From the NCBI RefSeq assembly GCF_028550415.1, contig NZ_JAQQKX010000006.1, forward strand, positions 62,001-126,000: a stretch of 64,000 bases of DNA. Reading direction: 5' to 3'. This DNA comes from Asticcacaulis aquaticus (GTDB taxonomy: Bacteria > Pseudomonadota > Alphaproteobacteria > Caulobacterales > Caulobacteraceae). How positions within the stretch are numbered: position 1 is the stretch's first letter; each line of letters opens with the position of its first letter. Made by a program: the position numbers and the translations under genes. The notes beneath the pieces were generated by a model. The model searched no databases and was not told where the DNA came from. It saw nothing but the letters and a program-made list of their open reading frames with translations. Positions 43,069-53,414 of this stretch are shown here, piece after piece.

Positions 43069-44433
43069 ATGAGCCAAAACACGAAACGCGCGGCGGTCAT
43101 TCTGGCGGCAGGGCAGGGCACGCGGATGAAATCGCCTGTGCCGAAGGTTCTGCACACGGTTGCCGGGCGGACGATGCTCGACCTCGCCATCGACGCCGCC
43201 GAAGGTCTGGGCTGCGACCGCATCGTCGTCGTGGTCGGCGCCCATTCGCCGCAGGTCGGCGAGACGGCGCGTGCCAGACTCGGCGCCGAAAACGTCGTCA
43301 TTCAGGACCCGCCTCTGGGCACCGGTCACGCGGTTCTGGCCGCCAAGGACGCGTTGGCCGGTTTCGACGGTCAGGTCGTGGTGTCCTATGCCGACTGCCC
43401 GCTGATCGACACGAGCGTACTGAAAACCGTCTTCGATCTGGCCGATACCGCCGATCTGGCTGTGTTGGGCTTCACCGCTGCCGACCCGGGCGCCTATGGC
43501 CGTCTGATCATCGAGGGCGACAATGACCTGAGCGCCATTGTCGAGGCCAAGGAAGCCAGCCTTGAGCAACTGGCCATCACGGCCTGTAATTCCGGCGTTC
43601 TGGCGGCGGATCGTGCGACGCTGTTCTCGCTGCTGGGTGAGGTGACCAACGCCAATGCCAAGGGCGAATATTACCTGACCGACGTGGTCGGGCTGGCCAA
43701 GGGCTGCGGCCTGAAGCCGAAAACCTGTTTCGTCGCCGAAGATGACGTCATCGGGGTCAATTCGCAGGCCGAACGCGCCGTGGCCGAAGCCATCTGGCAG
43801 ACGCGCCGCCGCAATGTTTTGATGCGAGACGGCGTGACCATGACGGCCCCCGACACCGTCTTCCTGTCATGGGATACGCAGATCGCCGCCGGCGTCATCG
43901 TCGAGCCGAACGTCGTTTTTGCTCAGGGGGTCAGTGTCGATAGCGGTGCGGTGATCCGGGCCTTTTCGCATCTCGAAGGTGCGAAGGTCGGGTCCGGCGC
44001 GCTGATCGGTCCCTATGCCCGCCTGCGTCCGGGGGCGCAGATCGGTCGTGACGCCCATATTGGCAATTTCGTCGAGGTCAAGAACGCCAAAATCGGTGAC
44101 GGGGCCAAGGCCAATCACCTCAGCTATCTGGGGGATGGCGAGGTCGGCGCAAAGGCCAATATCGGCGCGGGCACCATCTTCTGTAACTATGATGGGTTCT
44201 TCAAGCACAGGACCGTCGTCGGTGAGGGAGCCTTCATCGGTTCGAACAGCTCTCTGGTCGCGCCGGTCAATATCGGGGCGGGTGCCATCACCGGGTCGGG
44301 TTCGGTCATCGCGCAGGACGTGCCCGCCGATGCTCTGGCCTTCGAGCGCGCGCGTCAGACCGAAAAACCAGGCTGGGCCAAGGCCTTCCGCGACCGCAAA
44401 CGGGCTGAAAAAGCCGCTCTCAAAAAAGGATAG
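43069..44433 (+). CDS. glmU: GlmU: N-acetylglucosamine-1-phosphate uridyltransferase / glucosamine-1-phosphate acetyltransferase
   Basis: A 454-residue bifunctional enzyme that makes UDP-N-acetylglucosamine for peptidoglycan and lipopolysaccharide. The N-terminal pyrophosphorylase has [18 protein letters not shown], the substrate motif [10 protein letters not shown] and SYADCPLI. From about residue 250 a left-handed beta helix of hexapeptide repeats forms the acetyltransferase, including [26 protein letters not shown] and [21 protein letters not shown]. The ATG at 43069 matches the family N-terminus; an upstream in-frame ATG lies in the repeat region. rpiA follows after 5 nt, and gor after that, as an operon. 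Confidence 0.97.
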   Translation: MSQNTKRAAVILAAGQGTRMKSPVPKVLHTVAGRTMLDLAIDAAEGLGCDRIVVVVGAHSPQVGETARARLGAENVVIQDPPLGTGHAVLAAKDALAGFDGQVVVSYADCPLIDTSVLKTVFDLADTADLAVLGFTAADPGAYGRLIIEGDNDLSAIVEAKEASLEQLAITACNSGVLAADRATLFSLLGEVTNANAKGEYYLTDVVGLAKGCGLKPKTCFVAEDDVIGVNSQAERAVAEAIWQTRRRNVLMRDGVTMTAPDTVFLSWDTQIAAGVIVEPNVVFAQGVSVDSGAVIRAFSHLEGAKVGSGALIGPYARLRPGAQIGRDAHIGNFVEVKNAKIGDGAKANHLSYLGDGEVGAKANIGAGTIFCNYDGFFKHRTVVGEGAFIGSNSSLVAPVNIGAGAITGSGSVIAQDVPADALAFERARQTEKPGWAKAFRDRKRAEKAALKKG

Positions 44434-44438
44434 AGCCG

Positions 44439-45131
44439 TTGAGCGCCGATACGCAAAAACAGATTTCCGGCCTTGCGGCCATCGACCACATCCGGGACGG
44501 CATGAAGGTCGGGCTGGGCACCGGCTCCACGGCGGCCTGGTTCGTCAAGGCCATTGCCGATGAGGTCAAGGCGGGTATGAAGCTGACGCTCGTCTCGACC
44601 TCGAACCAGACGACGCATCTGGCCCATTCGCTGGGGCTGGAGATCAGGGACATCAACGATGTCGGCAAGCTCGATCTTTGCGTCGACGGCGCGGACGAGA
44701 TCGGCGAAGGGCTGGCCCTGATCAAGGGCGGCGGCGGGGCGCTTTTGCGTGAAAAGCTGATCTGGGAAATGGCCGACCGCTGCATCGTCATTGCCGACGC
44801 CGCCAAGCACGTCGCTACGCTGGGGCAGTTCGCCCTGCCGATCGAGGTTGAGCCCTTTGCTTACAAAGGCACGATCAACCGCATCACCGATGTGCTGTCC
44901 GAGTTCGATATCGCCAAAATGCCGATCCTGCGCAAAAAAAGCGGCGAGGCCTTTGTAACCGACGGCGGCAATCTTATCTTCGACGTGGCCTGCGGGGCGA
45001 TCCACGATCCGTCGGGCCTGGCCAGCGCACTGAAAGCCACGACCGGCGTGGTCGATCATGGCCTGTTCCTCGATCTGGCCGACATCGCGCTTATCGGCAC
45101 CGATGAGGGTGTCAAAGTTTTTTATCCCTAA
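44439..45131 (+). CDS. rpiA: Ribose-5-phosphate isomerase A
   Basis: A 230-residue enzyme interconverting ribose 5-phosphate and ribulose 5-phosphate. Signature segments are VGLGTGSTAAWFVKAI, STSNQT, CVDGADEI (catalytic Asp), KGGGGALLREKL (base Glu, Lys) and FVTDGGNLIFDV near the end. The start is a TTG at 44439 placed after AAAAAGGA; there is no better ATG in frame. Spacing to glmU (5 nt) and gor (9 nt) indicates one transcript. It would also be needed downstream of pentose use. Confidence 0.96.
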   Translation: MSADTQKQISGLAAIDHIRDGMKVGLGTGSTAAWFVKAIADEVKAGMKLTLVSTSNQTTHLAHSLGLEIRDINDVGKLDLCVDGADEIGEGLALIKGGGGALLREKLIWEMADRCIVIADAAKHVATLGQFALPIEVEPFAYKGTINRITDVLSEFDIAKMPILRKKSGEAFVTDGGNLIFDVACGAIHDPSGLASALKATTGVVDHGLFLDLADIALIGTDEGVKVFYP

Positions 45132-45140
45132 GGATTTAAG

Positions 45141-46517
45141 ATGTCCGACTACGATTATGACCTGTTTGTCCTCGGCGCGGGCTCCGGCGGGGTGCGCGCG
45201 GCGCGTCTTTCGGCGCAACTCGGCCTCAGGGTCGCCGTGGCCGAAGAGGACAAGGCCGGCGGCACCTGCGTCCTGCGCGGCTGCGTCCCGAAAAAGTTCA
45301 TGGTCTATGCTTCGGAAGTGCCCGAACAGATCGCCTATGCGCGCGGTTTCGGCTGGGAAGCGCAGTCGGGCAAGTTCGACTGGGTGAAATTCCGCAACGC
45401 CAATAATACAGAGGTCAACCGACTGTCGGACATCTATGCTTCCAACCTCGTCAAGGTCGGGGCGGACCTGATCAATGCCCGCGCCAAGCTGACCGGCGAA
45501 CATACGGTGCACCTGACGCCGTCGAACGGCGATGCGCCCTATGAGGTGACGGCGAAGACGATCCTGATCGCCGTCGGCGGCCACCCCTTCGTGCCCGACG
45601 ATGTCGAGGGCAAGGAACTGGCCATCACCTCGAACGAGATGTTCCATCTGGACAAGCTGCCGAAATCGATGGCCATCGTTGGCGGCGGCTATATCGCGGT
45701 GGAATTTGCTGGCGTGCTCAACGGCTGGGGCGTCGAAACCCATCTCCTCTATCGCGGCGACCAGATCCTGCGCGCCTTCGATCAGGAGGTGCGCGAGCAC
45801 CTGACTCAGGAAATGGGCAAGAAGGGCATCCGCATCATGACCCATGCCGAGCCCAAGTCGCTGGAACGGGTGGCCGATGGCATCAAGGTGACCCTGACCG
45901 ACGACACCGAACTGACGGTCGAAACCGTCCTCTACGCCACGGGCCGCCGTCCGCATACGCGCAATCTGGGGCTGGAAGAGATCGGCGTCGGTCTGGATCG
46001 CGACGGTGCGGTGGTCGTCGATAAGTTCTCCAAGACCGCGCTAGACCATATCTATGCCGTCGGCGACGTGACCAACCGCTGCAACCTGACGCCGGTCGCC
46101 ATCCGCGAAGGCGTGGCCTTTGTCGAGACGGCGTTCAAGAACAACCCTCAGGCCTATGACCACAGCCAGATCGCGACGGCGGTCTTCTCGCAGCCTCAGA
46201 TCGGCACGGTCGGCCTGACCGAGCAGGACGCGGTGGCGCAGGGGATTCGCGTCGATATCTATACGGCGCGGTTCAAGACGATGAAGACGGCGTTTGTCGG
46301 CGGCGACAACCGCACCCTAATGAAGCTGATCGTCGATCACAAGACCGATGTGGTGCTAGGCGTGCACATGGTCGGGCCGGATTCCGCCGAGATCATCCAG
46401 ATGGCCGGGATCGCGGTCAAGGCGGGCCTGACCAAGGCCCAGTGGGACGCCACCTGCGCGGTGCATCCGACCGCGGCCGAGGAATTTGTGACGCTGAGGG
46501 AAAAACGCACGGCTTAA
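45141..46517 (+). CDS. gor: Glutathione-disulfide reductase
   Basis: A 458-residue flavoprotein that reduces GSSG with NADPH. It begins with an FAD motif (LFVLGAGSGGVRAARLSA) and has the redox-active pair in GGTCVLRGCVPKK. NAD(P) binding is at IVGGGYIAVEFAGVLNGWG, and the C-terminal dimer interface carries HPTAAEE. Its loop after the NADP motif has Arg-containing YRGD, consistent with NADPH preference. It is the third gene of the glmU-rpiA-gor unit. Confidence 0.93.
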   Translation: MSDYDYDLFVLGAGSGGVRAARLSAQLGLRVAVAEEDKAGGTCVLRGCVPKKFMVYASEVPEQIAYARGFGWEAQSGKFDWVKFRNANNTEVNRLSDIYASNLVKVGADLINARAKLTGEHTVHLTPSNGDAPYEVTAKTILIAVGGHPFVPDDVEGKELAITSNEMFHLDKLPKSMAIVGGGYIAVEFAGVLNGWGVETHLLYRGDQILRAFDQEVREHLTQEMGKKGIRIMTHAEPKSLERVADGIKVTLTDDTELTVETVLYATGRRPHTRNLGLEEIGVGLDRDGAVVVDKFSKTALDHIYAVGDVTNRCNLTPVAIREGVAFVETAFKNNPQAYDHSQIATAVFSQPQIGTVGLTEQDAVAQGIRVDIYTARFKTMKTAFVGGDNRTLMKLIVDHKTDVVLGVHMVGPDSAEIIQMAGIAVKAGLTKAQWDATCAVHPTAAEEFVTLREKRTA

Positions 46518-46579
46518 TCCTTTCCCCACCCCGTCGAAGGATGTAAGGGAGTCGATAAGCGTTTGAGTGGCGAGGGACT

Positions 46580-47860
46580 ATGGCGGTAGCGAAGATGTCG
46601 GCGGTGGGGTTCAAAATGCCGTCCTATACGCAAGGCGTGATGTTCATCACGCTCGCCTTCTTCGTCCTGTTTACCTATTTCGGTTCGCTGGGGTACGCCC
46701 TGACGGCAACGTTCGGCGGTCTTCTGCTGTTGAGCTATTGGCGCTACGCCAAGGCGTTTGGCTGGGTCGGACTGGCGCTGGTGGTCCTGTTGGCGTGGCT
46801 CGTTTGCCGCTCGACGCTGCTTTACGATATCCAGAGCGGGGCCGATTTCGGCCAGTACCAGACTTGGGAAGATCAGGCCTGGCTCAAGATGATCCTCCAG
46901 CCGGTGTGGTACGGTGCCCTGATCCTCGGTGCGCTGAAAATGAAGGACGAAGACGCCTTCAAGCTGACCGGGGGACTATTCTACGCCTTTATCGGTCTGT
47001 GCGGGCTGATCATCGTCGACGCCTTGAGCGGGGCATCTATCTATCAGGCCATATCGGCCACCATCTATAAGCCGATCCGCCCTGACCTCGCTATGGTTAA
47101 GCTATCGATAGCGACCTATGCCTTCGTGCTGCTATACTGGCCGGTCATGCTGGTGGGTGAGTTCAAGTCGCGCAGCATCCAGATCGTGGCGCTAGGGGCC
47201 TGTGTGGTGACGCCGATCATTACCGGAGCGAATGCACCGGTGCTGGCCATGGTCGTCTCTTATATCTTCTTTCTGCTGGCACGTTATGTGCCCTATATCG
47301 GTAAGATCAGCATCTATTACTGGGCGGCCTTTGTCGTTGCGGTCAAGATTCTGTATTTCCCCGTTATCATGCATTTCATCAAAGTCATGAAATGGGACGA
47401 TAATATGCATCAGTTCTTGCCGCCATCGTGGGATGCGCGGGTCGATATCTGGATGTTTACCGCCGAAAAAATCATGACCAAGCCATTCCTTGGCTGGGGT
47501 TTTGATTCAAGTCGACATTTCGGTAAGGCGATTCCGCTCCATCCCCACAACATGTCGATGCAGGTGGCTCTTGAACTGGGCTATGTCGGGCTATTTATCC
47601 TCGCCGCCTTTTGGGTGCTTCTGATTCTGCGGGTGGGGCAGGGTGGCCCTGTGCAGGGCAATGATCCGAGAGCGCTCAGGGACATTGGTGACAGCGACGG
47701 CATCGATACACGGCCCTATATCCTGGCCACCGTCGCGGCGTTTTTCACTCTGGCGCAACTGAGCTTTGGCATCTGGCAGGAATGGTGGCTGGCCCTGGCG
47801 GCCATCGTCGCCGCCGTGCTGGCCATGACGCAAAAAGCGCTGAAATTCGCCGGAAAATAG
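46580..47860 (+). CDS. O-antigen ligase/polymerase-like integral membrane protein
   Basis: A 426-residue membrane protein with about ten to twelve hydrophobic helices and a long periplasmic loop in the second half. The segment PFLGWGFDSSRHFGKAI, then HPHNMSMQVALELGYVGLFIL, is typical of WaaL/Wzy-type proteins (O-antigen ligase family), where an H-x-H-N motif lies in the loop before the last helices. Such proteins join or polymerise undecaprenyl-linked glycans at the periplasmic face. Which glycan is unknown, as no other polysaccharide genes adjoin. A GAGGGA site precedes the ATG. Confidence 0.8.
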   Translation: MAVAKMSAVGFKMPSYTQGVMFITLAFFVLFTYFGSLGYALTATFGGLLLLSYWRYAKAFGWVGLALVVLLAWLVCRSTLLYDIQSGADFGQYQTWEDQAWLKMILQPVWYGALILGALKMKDEDAFKLTGGLFYAFIGLCGLIIVDALSGASIYQAISATIYKPIRPDLAMVKLSIATYAFVLLYWPVMLVGEFKSRSIQIVALGACVVTPIITGANAPVLAMVVSYIFFLLARYVPYIGKISIYYWAAFVVAVKILYFPVIMHFIKVMKWDDNMHQFLPPSWDARVDIWMFTAEKIMTKPFLGWGFDSSRHFGKAIPLHPHNMSMQVALELGYVGLFILAAFWVLLILRVGQGGPVQGNDPRALRDIGDSDGIDTRPYILATVAAFFTLAQLSFGIWQEWWLALAAIVAAVLAMTQKALKFAGK

Positions 47861-48023
47861 GCCGCCCGGGAGGCGAAAATGGCTTGGAGTACAGTATAAA
47901 TGCAGGTTGAAGTTTCAAATTAAACTATAAAATACTGACTTTTAAGTCATTTTTTCTGAGGCTGATCGTTTTTACGTCCATGTGGATATTGAGTTTGCCG
48001 AGACGGCAGCTTAAATAGGCCGC

Positions 48024-49397
48024 ATGAACAAGTCCTGGTCCCCCCATAGCTGGCGCGCGCGCCCCGCGCTCCACATCCCTGACGATTACCCCGATGCGGC
48101 GGCGTTACGTGCCGCGGAGGCCGAAATCGCCACCCTGCCGCCGCTGGTGTTCGCCGGTGAAGCCCGCCGCCTGACGTCCGCTCTGGGTAAGGTCGCCAAT
48201 GGCGAAGCCTTCCTGCTGCAAGGCGGCGACTGCGCTGAAAGCTTCAAGGAATTTTCCGCCGACAATATCCGCGACACCTTCCGCCTGATCCTTCAGATGG
48301 CCGTCGTCCTGACCTTTGCCGGTGGCAAGCCGGTGGTCAAGGTCGGTCGCATCGCCGGTCAGTTCGGTAAGCCGCGCTCGTCGCCCGTTGAAACCATCGA
48401 CGGCGTGACCCTGCCCAGCTATCGCGGCGACAATATTAACGGCATGGAATTCACGCCCGAAGCGCGCTTGCCCGATCCGTCGCGCCTCGTGAAGGCCTAT
48501 AACCAGTCGTCGGCGACGCTGAACCTGCTGCGCGCCTTCGCCAACGGCGGCTATGCGGACCTCTACAACATCCACAAGTGGACGCTCGGTTTTGTGTCGG
48601 GTTCGCCGCAGGGTGAGCGTTACAAGGTGCTGGCCGAAAAGATCAGCGAGACCCTGAGCTTCATGTCGGCCATCGGCATCACGTCGGACAAGGCGCAGGA
48701 AATCCGTCAGGTGGACTTCTTCACCTCGCACGAGGCCCTGCTGCTTAACTACGAACAGGCCCTGACCCGCGTCGATTCGACGTCGGGCGACTGGTACGAC
48801 ACCTCGGCGCACATGCTGTGGATCGGCGAGCGCACGCGTCAACTCGACGGTGCGCACGTCCACTTCATGCAGGGCATCAAGAACCCGATCGGTGTCAAGT
48901 GTGGCCCGACGCTGGAGCCCGACGACCTGAAGCGCCTGATCGACGCCCTCAACCCCGAAGGCATCGCTGGCCGCCTGACCCTGATCGGTCGTTTCGGTTC
49001 GGACAAGGTGGGCGAGCGCCTGCCCAAGCTGATGAAGGCGACGCGTGAACACGGCGTGCCGGTGGTGTGGTCGATCGACCCGATGCACGGCAATGTCATC
49101 AAGGCCGCCAACGGCTACAAGACGCGTCCGTTCGACCGTATCCTGTCGGAAGTGCGTTCGTTCATCGACGTGGCCGGGGCCGAAGGCGTCCATCCGGGCG
49201 GTCTGCATCTGGAAATGACCGGCCAGAACGTCACCGAGTGCATCGGCGGCGCCCATGCCCTCAGCGAGGACGAACTGAGCCACCGCTACCATACGCACTG
49301 CGACCCGCGCATGAACGCGGATCAGGCGCTGGAACTGTCCTTCCTCGTGGCCGAACGGCTGCACGCGATGAAGGATGCCGCGGTCAAGGCGGCGTAA
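48024..49397 (+). CDS. Class II (plant-type) 3-deoxy-7-phosphoheptulonate synthase
   Basis: A 457-residue DAHP synthase that condenses phosphoenolpyruvate and erythrose 4-phosphate at the entry of the shikimate pathway. Class II hallmarks are [11 protein letters not shown] near residue 68 (metal Cys), [39 protein letters not shown] and the metal His/Glu in IDPMHGN and [15 protein letters not shown]. The length is normal. The 163-nt AT-rich upstream gap shows no attenuator that I can recognise. It ends at a strong terminator. Confidence 0.95.
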   Translation: MNKSWSPHSWRARPALHIPDDYPDAAALRAAEAEIATLPPLVFAGEARRLTSALGKVANGEAFLLQGGDCAESFKEFSADNIRDTFRLILQMAVVLTFAGGKPVVKVGRIAGQFGKPRSSPVETIDGVTLPSYRGDNINGMEFTPEARLPDPSRLVKAYNQSSATLNLLRAFANGGYADLYNIHKWTLGFVSGSPQGERYKVLAEKISETLSFMSAIGITSDKAQEIRQVDFFTSHEALLLNYEQALTRVDSTSGDWYDTSAHMLWIGERTRQLDGAHVHFMQGIKNPIGVKCGPTLEPDDLKRLIDALNPEGIAGRLTLIGRFGSDKVGERLPKLMKATREHGVPVVWSIDPMHGNVIKAANGYKTRPFDRILSEVRSFIDVAGAEGVHPGGLHLEMTGQNVTECIGGAHALSEDELSHRYHTHCDPRMNADQALELSFLVAERLHAMKDAAVKAA

Positions 49398-49417
49398 TCC
49401 AGATTTGAACTGAATGG

Positions 49418-49443
49418 AAAGGGTCGCTTCGGCGGCCCTTTTT
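49418..49443 (+). terminator. Rho-independent terminator after DAHP synthase
   Basis: AAAGGGTCGC, TTCG loop, GCGGCCCTTTTT, with one G-U pair in the 10-bp stem. Confidence 0.88.
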
Positions 49444-49495
49444 GTTTGTGATCACGTCGTTGAAGATGTAACCGAACTCGGCTACAGGTCGCGGC

Positions 49496-50851
49496 ATGAC
49501 CAAAGCCGCGTACACCTCCGCCTTCAAAGAACTGTTCCACCTGTCGTGGCCGGTGGTCGGATCGCGTCTAGGTTTCATGCTGATGGGGCTGATGGATACG
49601 CTGGTCGTCGGCCACTACAGCGCGGCGGAGCTGGGCTATCATTCGCTCGCCTGGGCCCCGACCTCGATCTTTCTGGTCACCTCCATCGGTCTGTTGGTCG
49701 GCATTCAGGTCAAGACCGCGCATTTCATGGGGGCAGGGGAACCGCACCGCATCGGCGCGGCCTTCCGGCGGGGGATGCTCTATGCTCTGATACTCGGCTT
49801 CGGCTCGATGGTTCTGCTGTGGCTGGCCGGGCCGACGATCCTGCACGCGGCGGTGAAACCCGAACTGGCAGCCGGTGCGTCCGCGCCGTTGCTCGTCTTC
49901 GCCTTGTCCATGCCGTTCTATATGGTTTCGGTTGCGGTGTCGGAATTCCTAGAAGGCCTGGGACGGACGCGCCCCGGCATGGTATTCACCTGGGCGGGCA
50001 ATGTCGTCAATGCCGCCCTGCTGTTCCTGCTGGTGCCGGGGATCATCACCATCCCCGGCCTCGATAGCGATGGCGCGATGGGGGCGGCGCTCTCGACCAT
50101 GGTGGCGCGCGGACTGGTCATGGTGGCCCTGCTGGTCTATCTGCTGACCCTGCCGGGCGTGGCGGAATACAAGCTCCTGTCGCGTCATGCCCCCGATCCG
50201 CAAGGCGCGCGCGAGCAACGTCAGATCGGCTATGCCGCCGGAGCCTCCTATTTTATCGAAGTCGCCGCCTTTGCCGGTATGACCTTCTATGCCGGGCGCA
50301 TTTCCGAAGCGGCGGTGGCCGTGTGGGCCATCGTGCTCAACTTCGCCTCGGTCGTGTTCATGGTCCCGATGGGCTTGGCCATCGGCTGTTCGGTGCTGGT
50401 CGGTCGGGCCTTCGGTGCGCAGGATCCGCAAGGGATCGCGCGCATGGGTCGCGTTAGCTTCGCGTCTGCGGCGGCTTTTATGTTTTGCGTTTGCGCGGTG
50501 GTTCTGTTGGGGTCGCAGTGGATTTCGGCAGGCTATACGTCTGACGATGCCCTGCGCCCCGGCGTGCAGGCGGCGTTGCTGCTGGCGTGCCTGTTCTTCG
50601 TGCCGGATGGCATTCAGGTCGTGGCGGCTCAGGCCCTGCGCGCCCGTCAGGACGTCGTGGTCGCGCCGGTCCTGCACTATATCGCCTATGGGTTTATCAT
50701 GCTGCCCGCCGGTTACTGGCTGGCCTTGCATCTGAAACTCGGCGTGCCGGGTTTGCTCTATGCCGCGGCGATTGCCAGCTGGTTGTCGGCGTCGCTTCTG
50801 CTGGGGCGCTTCCTGTGGCTGGACAAGAAAGCCCTGCGTGATACACTTTGA
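49496..50851 (+). CDS. MATE-family multidrug/metabolite exporter
   Basis: A 451-residue inner-membrane protein with twelve predicted helices in two related halves (SWPVVGSRLGFMLMGLMDTLVVGHYSAAELGYHS in the first, GYAAGASYFIEVAAFAGMTFYAGRI in the second), matching the MatE domain. Such proteins export cationic drugs or metabolites by H+ or Na+ antiport. No linked regulator is seen. The ATG at 49496 follows TACAGGTCGCGGC, a weak ribosome site; the start region matches the family. Confidence 0.9.
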   Translation: MTKAAYTSAFKELFHLSWPVVGSRLGFMLMGLMDTLVVGHYSAAELGYHSLAWAPTSIFLVTSIGLLVGIQVKTAHFMGAGEPHRIGAAFRRGMLYALILGFGSMVLLWLAGPTILHAAVKPELAAGASAPLLVFALSMPFYMVSVAVSEFLEGLGRTRPGMVFTWAGNVVNAALLFLLVPGIITIPGLDSDGAMGAALSTMVARGLVMVALLVYLLTLPGVAEYKLLSRHAPDPQGAREQRQIGYAAGASYFIEVAAFAGMTFYAGRISEAAVAVWAIVLNFASVVFMVPMGLAIGCSVLVGRAFGAQDPQGIARMGRVSFASAAAFMFCVCAVVLLGSQWISAGYTSDDALRPGVQAALLLACLFFVPDGIQVVAAQALRARQDVVVAPVLHYIAYGFIMLPAGYWLALHLKLGVPGLLYAAAIASWLSASLLLGRFLWLDKKALRDTL

Positions 50852-50945
50852 GTAGTCTTAGCCATGCCGGGAGGTCAGACGTGGCGAGGCGATAAGCCGG
50901 GCTTCTGCGAAGAAGAGATGCGTTTCTCCCGCGCTCCCGGTACCA

Positions 50946-51275
50946 TTATCCGGCGGCTCGCGGGCCCCACAATATAACCGCCGCACCGATCAGGCACAGC
51001 AGGAGGCCCGCGCCGTCCCAGATATCCGGTGCGCGTTTTTCCACGGCCCACAGCCAGCCGATCGAGGCCGCGATATAGATCGCGCCATATGAGGCATAGG
51101 TCCGCCCCGCCGTGTCTGAGTCGGTGAGCGTCAGCAGCCACGCAAAGGCTACCAGACACACCATGCCGGGGATCAGCCACAGCGGCGTCTTGTGCAGCCT
51201 CAGCACCGCATAGAGCGAGAAACAGCCGCCGATTTCGCACAGGGCGGCGAAGGTGTAGATCAGGAACGTTTTCAT
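50946..51275 (-). CDS. YnfA/UPF0060 family small membrane protein
   Basis: A 109-residue protein with four hydrophobic helices (FLIYTFAALCEIGGCFSLY, PLWLIPGMVCLVAFAWLLTL, YASYGAIYIAASIGWLWAVE, GAGLLLCLIGAAVILWGP). Length, helix order and the central TDSDTAGRTYASYGAIYI segment match the UPF0060/YnfA family, related to small multidrug resistance transporters. Function is not established in general. It is convergent with the MATE gene. Confidence 0.9.
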   Translation of the reverse strand: MKTFLIYTFAALCEIGGCFSLYAVLRLHKTPLWLIPGMVCLVAFAWLLTLTDSDTAGRTYASYGAIYIAASIGWLWAVEKRAPDIWDGAGLLLCLIGAAVILWGPRAAG

Positions 51276-51350
51276 CGGCAGACTGTGGCAAGACTAAAGT
51301 CGCAGGGCAAGCAGCTTGAACAAAGGCAAACGGTTGTCCATGTTGTCAGG

Positions 51351-52175
51351 ATGAAACGCTTCGCTTTTTTGACTGCGCTGATGGCGCTCATCGTAGCTCC
51401 GGCTCAGGCCGAACCGCCCAAGAACATGGATATCTACCTCCTGATGGGGCAATCCAACATGTCAGGGCGTGGTGATCTGAGCGCTTTACCGGACGCAGCC
51501 CGTGGCCCGTTCGTCAATATCTGGCTCTACGGCAATGACGGTGTGTGGAAACCCGCCGCCGACCCGCTCGATTCCTCGACGGGTCAGATCGACGCCGTGT
51601 CCAACGAACTGAGCAGCAAGGGCGAGGACAAGGCCGGTGTCGGGCCGGGGTTGTCGTTTGCCAAAGCGCTGAACACCCGCCGCCCGGTCGGTCTGGTGAC
51701 CTGCGCCAAGGGTGGCTCGTCCCTGGCGCAATGGAAGCCGAACCCGGCGCGTGATAAGCTTTATGGCTCCTGTCTGGCGCGCGCCAAAGAGGCCGCTGGA
51801 AAGGGCACGATTGTCGGTGTCCTATGGTATCAGGGCGAAACCGATGGCCGCAGCGTCGAGGCCGCCAACACCTATGGCGAACGTCTGACGAACCTGATCA
51901 CGCAGGTTCGTGCCGATCTTGAGGATGCCTGTCTGCCGTGGGTTATCGTGGGATTGGCTGATCAGCCGGACCCCACGAAATCCAGCGGTTATACCGCGTG
52001 GCCCGAGGTGCAGGCGCAGCAAAAAGCGTTGAAACTCAATCGTGTCGGCTATGTTACGGCGGCAGATTTGCCCAAAAATAGTGACGATCTGCATCTGACG
52101 ACCGGCGCTCAGCTTGTCCTTGGCCCAAAACTGGCTCGGGAAATGCAGCGCGTGCAGCAAACGAAGTGCCGGTAA
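51351..52175 (+). CDS. Secreted SGNH/SASA-type carbohydrate acetylesterase
   Basis: A 274-residue exported esterase with a signal peptide (AFLTALMALIVAPAQAE). The SASA (sialate O-acetylesterase-like, DUF303) signatures are visible: LLMGQSNMSGRG (nucleophile Ser), TCAKGGSSLAQW, LWYQGETDG, and DDLHLT with Asp and His near the C-terminus. Related plant-biomass enzymes remove acetyl groups from xylan or pectin. It lies outside the operator-marked locus and is transcribed alone. The ATG at 51351 is preferred; the in-frame extension upstream overlaps the divergent ynfA promoter. Confidence 0.88.
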   Translation: MKRFAFLTALMALIVAPAQAEPPKNMDIYLLMGQSNMSGRGDLSALPDAARGPFVNIWLYGNDGVWKPAADPLDSSTGQIDAVSNELSSKGEDKAGVGPGLSFAKALNTRRPVGLVTCAKGGSSLAQWKPNPARDKLYGSCLARAKEAAGKGTIVGVLWYQGETDGRSVEAANTYGERLTNLITQVRADLEDACLPWVIVGLADQPDPTKSSGYTAWPEVQAQQKALKLNRVGYVTAADLPKNSDDLHLTTGAQLVLGPKLAREMQRVQQTKCR

Positions 52176-52179
52176 CTAT

Positions 52180-52331
52180 GCCTCCCTGCACTTCAGTGCG
52201 GGGAGGGGGACCATTTGCGGAGCAAATGGTGGTGGGGTGTTCTTTCTTAACTGCGGGGAGGCCATTGACGGGTTTGTGCCACCCCACCCGTCAGCGCTCC
52301 GCGCCGACACCCTCCCCGCCAGCGGGGAGGT
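52180..52331. repeat. Palindromic intergenic repeat (CCTCCCC/GGGGAGG type)
   Basis: Begins with CCTCCCTGCACTTCAGTGCGGGGAGG, which folds on itself, and ends with CCTCCCCGCCAGCGGGGAGG, with CCATTTGCGGAGCAAATGG between. The two ends are also complementary to each other. It fills the gap between the esterase and the DUF429-like gene. Confidence 0.75.
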
Positions 52332-52340
52332 ATAAATGGG

Positions 52341-53237
52341 TTAGACGCCCAATATCCAGCCTTCTTCGGTCAGCGCAATATCGACCTCGTCCTCACTCAA
52401 CCCCTTCGGTGCGCCGAACAGCGACCCCAGCGTGCCCTTGTCGTCGAAATCGGCCAGAGCCGTGGCCGTCAGGCGCACATGGGCGGCGTCCTTGACCTCA
52501 AGATGTTCGGACGCGCCCGGATAGAGCGATGGGTAGATCTCGGCGATGACCGTATCCGTGCCCTCAAGATCGGCCTCGGTCAGGGGGGCGAACCCGGTCT
52601 CGAACGGCCAGATTTTGGACTTCGGCAACGCCTCTCGCAGGGCGCGCACCGCCGGGATACCGAGCAGGGTCTGACCGCCGACCACGCCCGCGCCATGCAT
52701 TTGCCACACCGTCTTGGCCTGAGTGTGTTTGCCCAGCTTGCGTGCGGCGTCTTCGGTCAGACGGAACTCGGGAAAGTCGCCATAGCTGGCCGGTTTCAGC
52801 GTCGACAGCCACTTCTGCGCGGCGTTCTTGGGGCAGCCCCAGAACGGAAACGCCTCGTCGGTCGTCAGGCGGTTGATCTTGGCGGCGACGGCAAAGCGGT
52901 TATTGGTGTTGTCGGCCTTATCGACGACGTTTTTCACCACGAAATCCCACATCGACTGCCAGTTGGTCAGGCCCAGCTTCGCCGCTGTACCGCGCGGGAA
53001 GCCGAAATTGAAATCGAAGCCCAGGAAAATGCGGTCGCCGCGCTTGTGGAGGTCGCCGACGATCGTCTTCAGCAGGGCGACGGCTTCGGCGCGCGTGGCG
53101 GGATTATGCGACTCGTAAGACAGGCGAAAGCGCACATCGCGCTTCATGACGCCGATCCACACTGAGGACTCGCCGGTTTTCTTACCTTCGGCGGCGCTCC
53201 AGTCAACGATCACATAGGCTCCGAACAGACGCGCCAC
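52341..53237 (-). CDS. Conserved protein, DUF429-like RNase-H-fold candidate
   Basis: A 298-residue soluble protein that I cannot name. It opens with FGAYVIVDWSAAEGKK and has IFLGFDFNFGFPRG near residue 95 and TVIAEIYPSLYP near 235. The spacing of acidic residues at strand ends (VDWSA, GFDFNFGFP, AEIYPS) is like DUF429 and other RNase H-like proteins. The C-terminus is rich in DEDE-type residues. Metal-dependent nuclease activity would be pure inference. It is convergent with the esterase across the repeat. Confidence 0.6.
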   Translation of the reverse strand: MARLFGAYVIVDWSAAEGKKTGESSVWIGVMKRDVRFRLSYESHNPATRAEAVALLKTIVGDLHKRGDRIFLGFDFNFGFPRGTAAKLGLTNWQSMWDFVVKNVVDKADNTNNRFAVAAKINRLTTDEAFPFWGCPKNAAQKWLSTLKPASYGDFPEFRLTEDAARKLGKHTQAKTVWQMHGAGVVGGQTLLGIPAVRALREALPKSKIWPFETGFAPLTEADLEGTDTVIAEIYPSLYPGASEHLEVKDAAHVRLTATALADFDDKGTLGSLFGAPKGLSEDEVDIALTEEGWILGV

Positions 53238-53414
53238 GGCAGGCTCCTATCGAATTAAAACAACTGGCGGGGGTTTTAGCCCAAGGGACGCGCCGCACCA
53301 AACCCTAAACTGTGCATTGTCGGTTTTATGTGCCATTTTGTATTTCCATCCGGCGGGAAATCCTGTGTACAAATAGCCGCCCGCACTTCGGGCGCTTGGA
53401 TAAAAGGTAAAATT

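Noticed and set aside
44355..45956. 533-codon open frame on the - strand opposite rpiA and gor
   Set aside because: Antisense to well-identified enzymes; no motif.
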